NCBI RefSeq assembly: GCF_014898055.3
Contig: NW_023603184.1
Span: forward strand, 112,148,615-112,212,614
DNA length: 64,000 nt
Reading direction: 5' to 3'
Origin: Talpa occidentalis
Taxonomy: Eukaryota > Chordata > Mammalia > Eulipotyphla > Talpidae
Within the stretch, counting starts at the first letter, position 1; each line of letters begins with the position of its first letter. Of the stretch, positions 29,201 through 40,798 are shown piece after piece. The notes beneath the pieces are model-generated. The model was not told the DNA's origin, searched no databases, and saw only the letters and a program-made list of their open reading frames with translations. Position numbers and translations under genes: made by a program.

Positions 29201-30779
29201 TACTCAATTCAATATGAATGCTTTACATAATTTGGACACTTTTGCATTGAACTATAGTGATATTTTCTTTTTTTGTCAGCCCATCCATGTCGCCTCTTAC
29301 ATACTTATCCTCACTCCAAGATTCATAAAATCTCTTTAAATATGAATTGGAGTCTAAATATTCTGAGATACAGAATGGAAAATTCTGTGGAAACCTTCAG
29401 ATATCATCCATTCTTTTGACTCACAAAGTTCATGGAACTACACTCTGTACCCTTAGGAATCTTTCTCTTTTGCAAATCCTTTAACTCTCCAATAATAGTT
29501 TCCAAGACTGATTTCCTTGCAGTGTCTTGGATGTCTTACATTTCTGGTGTTACAAAATTAATATTTACACTAGGGGGCGGCATAACATTTCCTCTTGCTC
29601 TCATATAGACAGGTATAGTGACTATTCATGGTTTAATACATCTGTCAAATACAGTTACCATAGTTTTATTAGTTTAAAGTCAATTGAAAAATTCACTAAT
29701 CAGAGAATCAGTATGGAAATGTGATATTAGTGTATTGTATTTGCTTTATTTACTTTATTTGTATACTTCACCATGTAATTATTCCTGGCCATTCACTCTC
29801 TCAGACCATGTGATATATATAGTAAGAAGGAAGGAACACAGAGCGGGGGCCCAACTGTATCTTCCTGGACTATCATTCTTGGCTGTAAAAGTATCTTACT
29901 GGTACTTTCCAGTTTTTACTACTGAAGCTGATAGCTCTAGGTTCTTCTGATTACCTCCAACCCATTAATGCATGATTCTTAATGCCTAATTTATTTTAAT
30001 GTCTTAATTAATTTAGAATTAAATTTGACTGAAGTTTTCATGGACTGCATTATTAAGCAAAATAAAGTGGACAGTTATGACCATTAGTTGTTGAAATATG
30101 AATACTACAGATGAAGAATCTGTGAAATTATGAAATCCAACCTTTATTTTCTTGATCGCCATTAGTTATATTACAGAAGTATCACTACAAAAATCTGAGA
30201 CTCAAATTTCTCAGTTTTATTAAAGTTTAATGGAATTTCCTCCATATAAATTGAGATTACATTTTTCAGGGAAAACATGAGGATTGTATAAAATAACACA
30301 AACTGTTCTATTTGTGTTACTAATCACTATGAAATTATTGTTATACATAAAAGATGCAATTTTTATGGATCACTACTTAGAAAAGTTGATATTGTGATAC
30401 ATGCTGCTACTCAAAATTGGAATAGGCTGTTTTGCAGGTAGAATGACTTTAATACAATTTCATAGGTCGCATTTTACATATTGCTGTCCTGAAGAGCCAC
30501 ATTTAAGAGAAACTATGGCCATATTATTCCACAGTGAAAGGTTATTTAAGAAAATACTAGTATTAATAATAATAACAAATTTAATTGGTCCCCTCCTTGC
30601 TGTGCCAAATATAGCTAAAAGCATTATTTGATCATGTAAGAAAAAATAGATTGAGGATTTGTTTATGTATATCACTATATTGATATAGTTAAAACTTATC
30701 AATAGTTCATTTCACATAGGCTATATCCTGATTTATTATTTGCCTTGCAGACACTAATCATGACAACTATTTTTGTAAT
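26226..30779. other. Intron 1, mostly unclassified
   Basis: AT-rich intron with a mildly GC-richer part at about 26880-28350. The frames there (27147-26956 minus, 27874-28101 and 28108-28335 plus) have no recognisable domain. The 29-bp duplication at 28952 is listed separately. Confidence 0.5.
28952..29009 (+). repeat. Two-copy tandem duplication (29 bp)
   Basis: TATATTGCCTTTAAATGAAT and TATATTGTCTTTAAATGAAT start two adjacent 29-bp units that differ at only a few bases. Confidence 0.85.
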
Positions 30780-31245
30780 AGGGCAACCCCAAAGGGAAAT
30801 GGGATGGCCTGGGTGAGAATTCTCACCAGTGTGCTTAAACAATCTCAGAACAAGGTCCAAGGGCAGGCACACAGAAAAAGATTAATGCAGTGGAAATGAA
30901 CAGGGGGGAAAACACACACACACACACACACACACGCAGAGATTGGTCAATGTGTCCTATCTATAGTACTCTCTGAGCTGGACCCCAGGGAAAGCAGGCA
31001 AAACCAAGCAGCCCCCTCAGGCTACATGTCTGACTTACACCAAACACGGCTGCTTAACCCCACTTTTAGTTCCCAGCAACCCACGCCTTCAAGAAAACAG
31101 GATTCCCATGGCATGATGGGAATTGTAATTCTCAGCACCTGGCATTTCCTAGATTTCGAGGCTGTGGGGGTGGGGTGGAATCCATAAAACATTAATGGGT
31201 GAAGTTCATTCAGGACATACTGTTCTCCCAACAATTTGGTTCATT
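30780..31245. other. GC-elevated block of unknown origin
   Basis: Within very AT-rich intron this ~460-bp block is clearly richer in G and C. It contains an (AC)n tract (30912-30935), GCATGATGGGAATTGTAATT (about 31110-31130), and an AATAAAA-like signal near its end. It may be an old LTR or DNA transposon. The frame 31234-31022 (minus) shows no domain. Confidence 0.35.
30912..30935 (+). repeat. (AC)12 microsatellite
   Basis: AC dinucleotide tract inside the GC-elevated block; probably polymorphic. Confidence 0.95.
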
Positions 31246-31369
31246 AATAAAATGCCAACACAATTCTATCAACTAGAGAAACTAAAGGTCAAGAGAGCTA
31301 TTCTTTTCTCTTTCAGTACTCTACAGAAAATAAGTACAGTATCTATTCATGGATACAGGTAATTCCTTT

Positions 31370-31462
31370 GTGTGTGTGTGTGTCTGTCTGTCTGTCTCTC
31401 CTTCCTTCCCACCCTCCTCACTTTCTCTCCTTCCCCTTCCTCCCTCCTTCTCTCCCTCTTGC
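31370..31462 (+). repeat. Compound (TG)n(TCTG)n and polypyrimidine tract
   Basis: TG units change to TCTG units and then to about 65 bases of almost pure C/T (CTCCTTCCTTCCCACCCTCC and similar). It ends 20 bp before a SINE target site. Confidence 0.9.
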
Positions 31463-31495
31463 TTTATCCACATTGTAGTCTAGAAAATTTAGAGG

Positions 31496-31763
31496 GGGCC
31501 TCCCCTGGGGGTGCAGCGGTTGAGCGCTGGGCTGCGAAGATACCTGCAGCCTGTGCAGCGCCGGTTTGATCCCCCGCCACCAGCGAGGGTCCCACATGGC
31601 ATGACAGATCTCTCCTGCCGCGCCCGCTGCTCCCCTCAGCAGTGTATTTCATCAGTCTGCCCATTTTGTTCCCCGCTCTGGCTCTGGTGGATTCTCTCAC
31701 CCTCCTGTGCTTCTGACTGTACCCAGTGCTTGTAAAACTAAATAAATTTTTAAGAAAAAATAA
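31496..31763 (+). mobile_element. tRNA-derived SINE (subfamily A) with TSD
   Basis: The head GGGGGCCTCCCC, a GGTTTGATCC box B and the subfamily A 3' end CTGTACCCAGTGCTTG are all present. The target duplication AGAAAATTTAGAGG (31482-31495) / AGAAAATCTAGAGG (31764-31777) has one mismatch. It was inserted right after a long polypyrimidine tract. Confidence 0.92.
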
Positions 31764-32199
31764 AGAAAATCTAGAGGATATTGTAATCCCAAATGTCAGT
31801 CTGTCTGCATAGTTGTTTCAGAGGAAGTATCCAGAATTATGCTAGCAATTTTTGCCAAGTCCAGAGGAAAAAAAATATTTGAAAAGTAATTAGGAACTCC
31901 CCAATCCCAATCCCAACAATCAGATATAATATCAGAAGTCTGAAATAACAATGGTAAGATTTTTGGGAAATATGAAGCATCAGTGGCCTCATTCCCACTA
32001 GGTAGTCACAATCTTAGGAGGGGACAGGGAAGAGGAGGCCAAGGAGGAGGCCTCTTGGGCAGAATTACATGAGATAATATAAGAAAGCATATCAACTAAC
32101 TAATTGGTGGATGGTACATCCAGTTTTGCTTGGGAGAATAGCAGTTAATGCCATTGCGTTAGAATGTTTAGTAATGCTACTGCTTTTGACTCCCAGAAT

Positions 32200-32720
32200 T
32201 ATTCTGTTTTGGAGTATAACTATATGATCACCTGCTAAAGACAGAGACTTACACCGTAACAAGAATTTGCCTGAAAAAGTTCTCCAAGTAGTTATTCATT
32301 CTCCCCACCTTTTGGCAGTTTTAGTTTAGCTATATAATGGAAGAAGGGATATTCAAGACAAGATGGTACAAAGGAACAATGTCATCTGAGGCAAATATAT
32401 AGATTAAAGAGGAGTAGAGAGTCATAATGAGTGTCCAATGGCCATGTGGGAGGTGAGCCTTATCAGTGAAGTTCTAGGAGTGAAGAACCAGCTGCATTGT
32501 TCCAGCCTGACAATTTTAGTGGCAGAAGTTTGCCCAAGCATTGCCAGTTTTGGTTCCTCAACAAGCCTCATTCAACAGGGTCACCTTTGAATCTGTCATC
32601 TACCTAATACCCTTCCAATAAATGTAGTTTATGCTTCATTTAATGAGTTAATTTTGATTATTTTTAGCTGAGAAACTGGACTAGAATTAGGTAACAGTAG
32701 AATTGCAATTTGTCTTTTCA
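32200..32720 (+). other. Possible ancient LTR-type repeat
   Basis: GTTCCAGCCTGACAATTTTA, then CCTTCCAATAAATGTAGTTTATGC and GAGAAACTGGACTAGAATTA are in the order of the 3' part of old MaLR/MLT-type LTRs (AATAAAT, then TTGC/CTAACTAATACA). Weak evidence; no ends defined. Confidence 0.25.
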
Positions 32721-33220
32721 AGGACATGAACATTTTGCTAGGTTTTTTTACTTATAAGAACTTTGACAGTGTTTTGCTCCTGCCTTTGCTTCCCACCATT
32801 CCCCTTCCTGTTTTTCTTCAGTGAAAGGTATTCAAGATGAGGAACTAGAGAGATTTAGGGTTGAGTTCTGATGTATAATCTGGGCAAATTATTTGACCTC
32901 CCTCAGATTTTTTTTTTCTTTAACTACAAATAACAAAAATTGTGATTTTCTTCATCCCTGCTATACACTAAATGTAACTTTAAGCATATATAAATTATAT
33001 ACAATTACTGTGGTTTTTGTGAACAGGATTAAATAAGAAATTTTGTACTTCAGTATCTGGCTCATAATCAAAGCTATTTTTATTTTTACCATTATTGTAA
33101 TATTAAAGAAGGCTTGTCCTTTATGCTTTACATGGATTTGTGCTTTACAAATTCATGCAAAGTGAATGCTACAAAGTATAAGTAATTTAGGAAATCCAAT
33201 GACAAATAGACTAGAAAATT

Positions 33221-33238
33221 TTGTGTGTGTGTGTGTGT
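33221..33238 (+). repeat. (TG)9 microsatellite
   Basis: TG tract followed by ACAGATAGATG, about 80 bp before the SINE at 33316. Confidence 0.9.
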
Positions 33239-33315
33239 ACAGATAGATGTATCTGGATTGGTCTTAATGGGTTTAAGACCAGAGACATGTTGGATGTCAC
33301 ACATTCATATTTCTT

Positions 33316-33584
33316 TTTTAAAAAAAGATTTATTTATGTGCACTAGAGCTAGGGTGTAGGCCAGAGGTGCAGGGAGGGTGAGAGGATTCACCAGAGACAG
33401 AGTGGGGACAGAACAGGAGGACTGACAGAAATACACTGCTGAGGAGAGCAGCAGGCAAGACAGGAGAGGTCTGCTGACCATATGGATTAGCTGCCTGGCC
33501 AGGGATGGATAGAATTCCTGCTGCAGTGGCTATGGATTGCTTCATAGTGCGGAGACTTAATCCCTTGCACCACGAGGGAGGCCT
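33316..33584 (-). mobile_element. tRNA-derived SINE (subfamily B) with TSD
   Basis: A reverse-oriented copy. A perfect 15-bp duplication ACATTCATATTTCTT flanks it at 33301-33315 and 33585-33599. Confidence 0.92.
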
Positions 33585-34174
33585 ACATTCATATTTCTTA
33601 TGAGAGATGAGGCCCTACTCTTGTTCTTTCTTAGGATCTCTGCCTAATTCTCTCCTCATCCCATTCCTGCCTCTAAATAAGTTATTTAAAAAGCTGAATG
33701 AAATACTTTTGTCTGGTTGTACAAAGATAAAATTAGAAAAAGTTTAAAATAATTAAAGGGTATACCCTTAAAAGTTAATTTAATTAAACATCTACAAAAG
33801 GGATGAAAGTATAAGACATCATGTTGTATAATCCAGTTCTAACCAGCATCATAAGACAATTTAGTTAATTTAGCCAATTTCCTTTCCAGCTGTTTTTGAG
33901 TACATTAATTCATGTAGAAATTAGGGGTAATAATACTTTTCATACTAATTGATAATTTTCAGTGTGTGGTGGTGTTGAACTACAAAGCAAATGGTTGGGT
34001 CAGTAAACGGAGATAAATTTCAGGTACTTTTTAAAATATAAAGACATTGGTGACTAGCTTTATGAGATGTAGAGTGATACTAGGTACTTTTATGAAAACT
34101 ATATCAAAGTTTACACTAATAGCCTGGATTACAAAAAAATCATATTTACTAATTATAGTCTTATTAAGTCATTT

Positions 34175-34207
34175 AATATTATTTATATACTATATAAATA
34201 TAATATT
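34175..34207. repeat. AT-rich near-perfect palindrome
   Basis: AATATTATTTATATA (34175-34189) is followed after one base by its inverted copy with a 2-base insertion (34191-34207). It could extrude as a cruciform or mark a fragile spot. Confidence 0.7.
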
Positions 34208-37200
34208 TATATATTTATTTAATTATATTCTTATAGTCTCATTGGGATTCAAATAAAATTATTTTAATTTTGTGTAGTTATCCTTAGGTCTTTGTTTTTA
34301 TATATATGGAATTATATAAACATCATTTATTTAAAATGTGCTCATGACCCTATCAGAGTCAATTCTACAATAGTAGCTATGTGGTTGTGTCAGATATTTA
34401 ATATAGTTCGGTAAAACACTGAGTTTCTTTGATTAATCTTATCTAAATCATATTTTCATATTGTATTTTTGAATCATAAAAAAATCAGCTCATTTAGGTA
34501 AAATTTTCAGTTCCTGCGCATTTATCCTGATTCTGTGTTAGGTTCAGCAATTAAAAATTTACATAAAATATCTCTGTGTCAGCAACTCTTTAGTTTGTAC
34601 TACTATAATTGTCATTTTACAAATAAGAAAAGTTAGTTTTAAGATAATATATCTTATTAAATATCAATATGTTGTTTTTAATTTATAGCTATCTGTGGAC
34701 ACTGTAGAGAATGATATAAATACAAAGATTTCACATATGTATATCCATTCTACTGCATTTTGTTTGTTTATTACATCAATGAATATATCACATTCTTATA
34801 TCTGAAAAAATATGGCTATGCCCAGTTATGGAGATTAAGAATTAAGAAATCTCTATGTAAATCCTTATTTTCCCAAATATCATTTTTTCCTAAAAAAAAT
34901 AATTTCCTTTTTCTGATCATTTTCCTATTTTTGGTACCAAAGTCTGCATACTTAAGTAAAATTTGGTTTATTACTCAACTGAATGCTTATCAATAAAAAG
35001 TTCAATAGAGACATTTTTATATTTCTTTTTCTTCTTATAGGTAACCGAAAAGCTAGCTAGTTTATATTAGACAATTGTGAAATGGTACATGTTATATACA
35101 TTAATAGTGCACCAAGTTTAAAAAAGATCATTTAAAGATATGACTTAGGAAAATTTAAGATTTAAATTATTTGTCTAATGCTTTCAATCCACACCATAAT
35201 TTTCTGCCATTTTTAAATTTCATAATATTTGAAATCTTATATTTACTAACTATTAATGATAATAATAGTTCTCTAAAGCAAGTAACAGATTATTGTCAAG
35301 TCATACAGCTAAAAGAGCATCATCATTTTGTGGTATATATTTCAGGACTTTCTATTTATAGGAGTAAGATAAGAGAAGCTGTCCATTTTGTGATCACTGG
35401 GCTTTGCAGCACACTTTTGTAAAGAGTTGGGTTTCAGCTTTAGATACTTAATAATGTGTAGGTTATCCTTCCATCTTCTTCAGATTATTTTCAGGGAGAG
35501 TACAAGAAAATGAAAAGTCCAGAAGCCTTTTAATATATTTTGGTAAAATGCTGGTGCTTCTAAATTTATTTCCACCTAATTACTGACTGCTTGCCGTGAA
35601 GAGAAACGGGATGGGAGGGACGATGAGAAAATTACCTTGTGATTGTGAACAGAAAGGAGACTGTCGGTGACTCCTTGGTCTGATTTGTAAAGAGCTTTCT
35701 ACTCTATGTTCTCATCAGTTTGGCTCAAGACTAAACCATGTGTGTGTTTGTCTGTGTATTTGAACTAATTCTGTTCAAGATAAAACTATAAAGATAGTTA
35801 GTTATAAATTTTGAGGCCAACTAGGGTTGGGGTGGGAACAGTTTTAAGGATTAAGGATATCTTTATGCTGAGAAAATATTATAGTAACTCTTTGAGGAGT
35901 ATTAAGGAAGTCAGTATAATTTGTGAAAACTGAAGCTAGAAACAAAACTTGTATGACTAAAAATGAAATTCATAACAAATAACCTTAAAGTGGAGAATCA
36001 CAAGGCGATAGAATTGTTCATAAATCACATTTATTCTACTTTCATATTTTAATATAAAAATGTGTTTATAATTCAAAAGTCATGTGATTTTTAACCAGGC
36101 AATTACTATGATTACCTCCATTTTACCTTTGAAGAGATTAAGAGAATCTAAGGGTATTGTAAGAGATTATAGAAATTTATGAATGGTCCAACCTCATTTT
36201 GTTCATAAGCTATGTTTAGTTACAACCACAGTGATAGTTATTTATATTAATTTTATAATAATTTATAAGAATTCACATCAAATAAGAATAACTGAGAGGT
36301 CAGTTAATAATATAATTTAAATTTTATGTTATTATTTGTGAAATACATATTTTACATTATACCCTTAAGACATTATACCCTTGATAACAAAAATGCATTA
36401 AATTAGAAATCAAATATATGTTTAAAACATAAGTTTATGAGTTTTCCCAGGGAACTATATATTACAGATTTATGTTTTAATTTCATATCATATGATTATA
36501 TATTTTCCTCAGATAATCAATAATAAATTCTTACTCCACTAAATTAAATATACAAACTATTTAAAGCAGTTATCTGGAAGCATTTGAAAAATAGAGAGTA
36601 ATATTTAATTAGATAGTTAAATTATCCAGCTATTTCCTATAAATTCCCCACACCTGTATTTTGTCCCAGATATTGTTCACAATAAGATTATAATTCATTA
36701 CTTTTCTTTAAGACACACATTAAAAGGAGCACATTCTTTGACATATTCCTACAAATATAAAACAATATATTGCTTTATTTTTGTTAAAAACTTGCTATAT
36801 TTACAATTAATTTGCAAAAGAGAGAAAGAAGTAAGCAATAATTTTAGCAGAAGGAAGACTATTTAGTGAAAATAAGGTTGCATTTTTGACAGTGGGTAGG
36901 AAACAAAGTGATCTGATTTTCATTTTGGCAGTGATTTAGCATTAAAAATTGGCAAAATTGATTCATGTATTTATTCATCAAATATGAATTAAGCAAGGTA
37001 GTAATATTATATCATGATTCTCCCTTTTTCCTCTAGCAGTTGCTTAGTCATCAGGGTGTGGAATCACACCAATTTCCCTTGCTTGAGCTTTTTGAAAGTC
37101 ATCTTCAAAGAGAATATAATAATCCACTAAGTAGAGACAGGAATAACGAATCCAATGAAAGAAAAGATATTAATAAAATAAGACATATTATAGACATTCT

Positions 37201-37457
37201 TTATAGAACCACTATAATTATTGGTAAGATAAAAAGCATATGATTACTTAATCAATTTTATCATCTCTGAACATAAAGGCCTACTTATACTTGTAATTTC
37301 AGAATCCAAGGAAAAGGGTAGACTATTATCCTCATCTATAGTAAATGTTTAATAAGAAGACAACTAATATTTATAAAGGACAATTTTAATTTTGAGTGGG
37401 TTTTATTTTTCTATATGTTTAATTTATTGCTATCAAGAATAATTGGTAGATGACTGG

Positions 37458-37520
37458 TGCATAGATAGATAGGTAGGTAGGTAGAAAATACATAGATACA
37501 TAGATAACATAGATGACAAA
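37458..37520 (+). repeat. (GATA/GGTA)n-type tetranucleotide tract
   Basis: GATAGATAGGTAGGTAGGTAG is followed by degenerate CATAGATA units. Interrupted tetranucleotide repeat. Confidence 0.85.
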
Positions 37521-38049
37521 GCCAGTAGGAAGATAAATGTAGACTCTGATTAATATCTAATATCTAATGTCAATTTTGAAATTTCACAAAGCCAGAAAGA
37601 AAATATATATACACATATAAAATACTGCTGAAATTTTGTTATATTTCTCCAAACATTTTTTTCTTCTAAATTTTTGTATGGAATCATTTAGAAAAGCTCA
37701 TTTCCAGTTAAAATATTTTTCCTGTTTTTAATGACATTGGCAGACAATTTAATAATATTTATGTATTAAGGAGAAAATTTTATAGCTCTCACAGTTTTCC
37801 ACTGAATTGCATTATAAGCTTTCATATTAAATTAATAATAATTTCTCTTTATGAGCATTTATAGTAATTCATGTATTTGCATAGATTATACTTTTTAATC
37901 TATATTTCTAGATGGACAAGTTGACATAAATTAAAGAGCATTACATTTAGAATTTGAAGATACATTTATTGTCTAATTATCCTAAGACTTATTTTCTGGA
38001 TGATTATGTATGTTTGAGAAAGTATTTGTCTACTCTGGGGTACATATAT

Positions 38050-38190
38050 TCATTTATTTCTTTATTTCTGTACCACATATTTATTGATATACCAGACCTG
38101 AATTAAGCACTATTAATACAATGGCCAGTAAAGTCTTGGTCCTTTGTTTTGTTCTATAGTGTATTGTCTAATGTACTGTTCTTCAAAGTA
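38050..38190 (+). repeat. Possible L2 3' fragment
   Basis: CATATTTATTGATATACCAG, then GAATTAAGCACTATTAATAC, AATGGCCAGTAAAGTCTTGG and TCCTTTG keep the order of the L2 3' end. It is an ancient, inert piece. Confidence 0.5.
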
Positions 38191-38454
38191 AGGTATGTGT
38201 ACCTAAGAAACTGGGCAATAGGCTTTTCAGGGAACAAGTAGAAATAATTAAAATAACTTTTATATTTGTGACTATCTCATTTTAAATAGCTTTTATAATA
38301 TTTCAGTTTGTAGAAATGCATATATGTATTGGTATATTAACTTGAAAGTCTTTTGTTAACAAGATTGAATTACCAATCAAATTCTGAGACTGGATTAGTA
38401 TGAGGGAAAAGAGAAAATGCAATGAAATATCTTATTATAGTCCAAGACAGTAAC

Positions 38455-38650
38455 ATTTTACAAGAATTATTAATGTGTACATATTATGTTCTAGATATAT
38501 AAATCCAAGCATTTTGTTTGAATTATCACATATTATCTTCAAAGCACCCTATTTGAAAGGTACGCAGATTATATCTAACTTATAAATGTCATTCAAATTC
38601 AGATAATCTGTCTCCAGAGCCAGAGCTCAAATCCATTATGCTAGCTTGTC
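38455..38650 (+). repeat. MIR-like ancient SINE
   Basis: AATTATCACATATTATCTTC, AAAGCACCCTATTTGAAAGG, then TCATTCAAATTCAGATAATC, CTGTCTCCAGAGCCAGAGCT and ATGCTAGCTTG retain the MIR core and 3' order (…TCTGACTCCAGAGCCCATGCT). Confidence 0.6.
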
Positions 38651-39099
38651 TCTCACATGTCGAGTTCATTGATAGAGTGCAATGATAATGGTAGTCCTGG
38701 AAACAAGTATAGTATTAATAGCTTTAATCTGTTTTTCATTATTTGCATCTTTACATTATATCTTGAGATAGGCATTCTTTCTGTTCCTGTGAAGAACATC
38801 TTTCCCCAACATTGTTAATAAGTTTTCTGATTATATTCTTTTAAAATGCTGTTTGAGTAGTCATCAAAGATTCACTCATTTTATCACATCACAATGTCTA
38901 TTTTCCCCTCACATTTCCATACCTACTCTATTATTCAACACAAATTTTCAAGACTTTGTGCAACTCCAAATGAAAACACATTTTGAAATTTGACAGCCAA
39001 CTACTATTTGAAAATAAATAGAATATCAACTAGACTAGAGATCTTTTTATGGCATTACTGACTTTTTTTATACAATGACATTCAACTAGTCCCTTGTTT

Positions 39100-39670
39100 T
39101 TCTTCATTCCAACCCTATGTGATAGTCAGAAAAACTAAAGCAGAGATTTTTTTTTTTTAAGATCACCCAACTCTCACAGATGGCAGGACCACCCCGTAGA
39201 CACCTCTGAACATTGCCACCTAGCAGCCATTGTGAATTATTTACCAGCACATAGGAGCTACACCTCCAATTTACAACCCACTGCTGCATTTGGGATTGCC
39301 AACTCTGCAGAGAAATCTCCCCACATGTCCCAACCAGTTAGAAAAATTTCAGATGAGAAAGGAAGGTCTATGTGTATAGAAATGATTCTTTATGTACTAT
39401 CCTCTTGCAATGAGGAGTGGGAAACAGGGGGAACAATGCCCCTTCCATGCTGAGAGGGAAGGTCAATAAATACTTGCCTTATTGCCAGATGCCCTGTAGC
39501 CATGGGGGGAATCTACAGCTGCTTTCTTCTGGCACTATTCCTCCTTCACCAAGTCATCCTGTTGGATCTGTGGGGCTGGAGACCAGAGGAGATAAATACA
39601 ATGTGAACCTTTCAATGTGCTCAGCACTGTATCGAGTTCTGGACAAAAGGAACCTATTGAGATAAATCCT
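39100..39670. other. GC-elevated block of unknown origin
   Basis: A ~570-bp stretch with higher GC than its surroundings holds two overlapping + strand frames (39232-39453, 39417-39665) with no recognisable domain. The phrase GGTCAATAAATACTTGCCTT resembles an LTR-like polyadenylation region. An old LTR is plausible but not shown. Confidence 0.3.
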
Positions 39671-39941
39671 CTGCTCAACTTTACAATGAATATTAATATA
39701 ATGAAGTTTTTGTGTGAGTTTCATATGGTTGTCATTCTAAGAATTTTTTCATTCCTTTTTAATCTTACATTCTAAAAGAAGAGACTTTGATATCCATTCA
39801 TAGACATTCTGTTTAGCTATATCTGTAGAGACTACCAACATGATTCAAAAACAAATTTTTTTGAGGGTGTGTTTTTTGGGTATATGACACTAAATATATT
39901 CAGAAAATACAAAAACACTGAAATTGATTTGTAAAGGATGT

Positions 39942-39963
39942 TTGTGTGTGTGTGTGTGTGTGT
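39942..39963 (+). repeat. (TG)11 microsatellite
   Basis: TG tract, then TCTGTGTTGC. Confidence 0.9.
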
Positions 39964-40535
39964 CTGTGTTGCAAGAGCAACTAATATAGAATCACTCCAA
40001 CTTATTTTCTAGAGACTAATTTAAATAAATAATCATAAAAGAAAATTAAGGAGAGTAAAGGGTCTAGAGCTAGGAAACAATTTCTAAAGAATATCTTTTG
40101 TGAATGGAATGCCATTCAGTTATTGCCTATAAAGTAAACTAGCAAATGGCACTTGGAGAAGAGATGCCACATGACAATTATGTGATAATGAACTGAGAAA
40201 CCAGGAGTTAGAACAATCTGTTCCCCTATCAACAGCAGTACTACAGAAGCTCAAAGCCATATGCTATTAAACAGATACAAAATCATTTTACTTGCTAGAA
40301 AAGTGAGTATTGAATATATGAGAAGCAATTACTTATTAGTGTACTATTCTTTATCCTAGCAATAAAAGAGGTAACTAAAAATATTTGAACATTATTAGCT
40401 GTTCCTTCTTTGAAATACATCTAATCTTAAAGTTTCATAATCAAAACTCAGAAGTAAATGGAAAGTTAGTATGTATATGTGTATAAAAAGATAATGAAAT
40501 TTTGGTGAGTAGTAATATATTAAAAATAAAATTTC

Positions 40536-40798
40536 TGGCCCTCCCCTGGTGGTGCAGTGTTTGAGCGCTGGGCTGTGAATCTGCCCACAGCCTCTGCAGC
40601 GCTGGTTCGATCCCTTGCCACCAGCGAGGGTCCCACATGGCATGCAGACCTCTCCTGCCGCGCCCGATGCTCCCTTTAGCAGTGTATTTCATTGGTCTGC
40701 CTGTTCTGTTCCCCGCTCTGGCTCTGTGAATTCTCTCGCCCTCCCATGCTTCTGACTGTACCCAGTGCTTGTATAAATAAATAAATTAATTTAAAAAA
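40536..40798 (+). mobile_element. tRNA-derived SINE (subfamily A)
   Basis: The head GGCCCTCCCCTGGTGGTGCAG, a GGTTCGATCC box B, the body with CAGTGTATTTCATTGG and a TAAA tail are all present. The flanks are too AT-rich to call a target duplication safely. Confidence 0.9.

Larger units (their letters stand above)
33600..38049. other. Intron 1, very AT-rich, nothing recognised
   Basis: Long AT-rich stretch. Frames such as 34047-34256, 34760-34996 and 35171-35422 are low-complexity chance frames. Contains the AT palindrome and a tetranucleotide tract listed separately. Confidence 0.55.

Noticed and set aside
37458..37520. CRISPR-like or other regularly spaced array
   Set aside because: The spacing is that of a degenerate tetranucleotide microsatellite.
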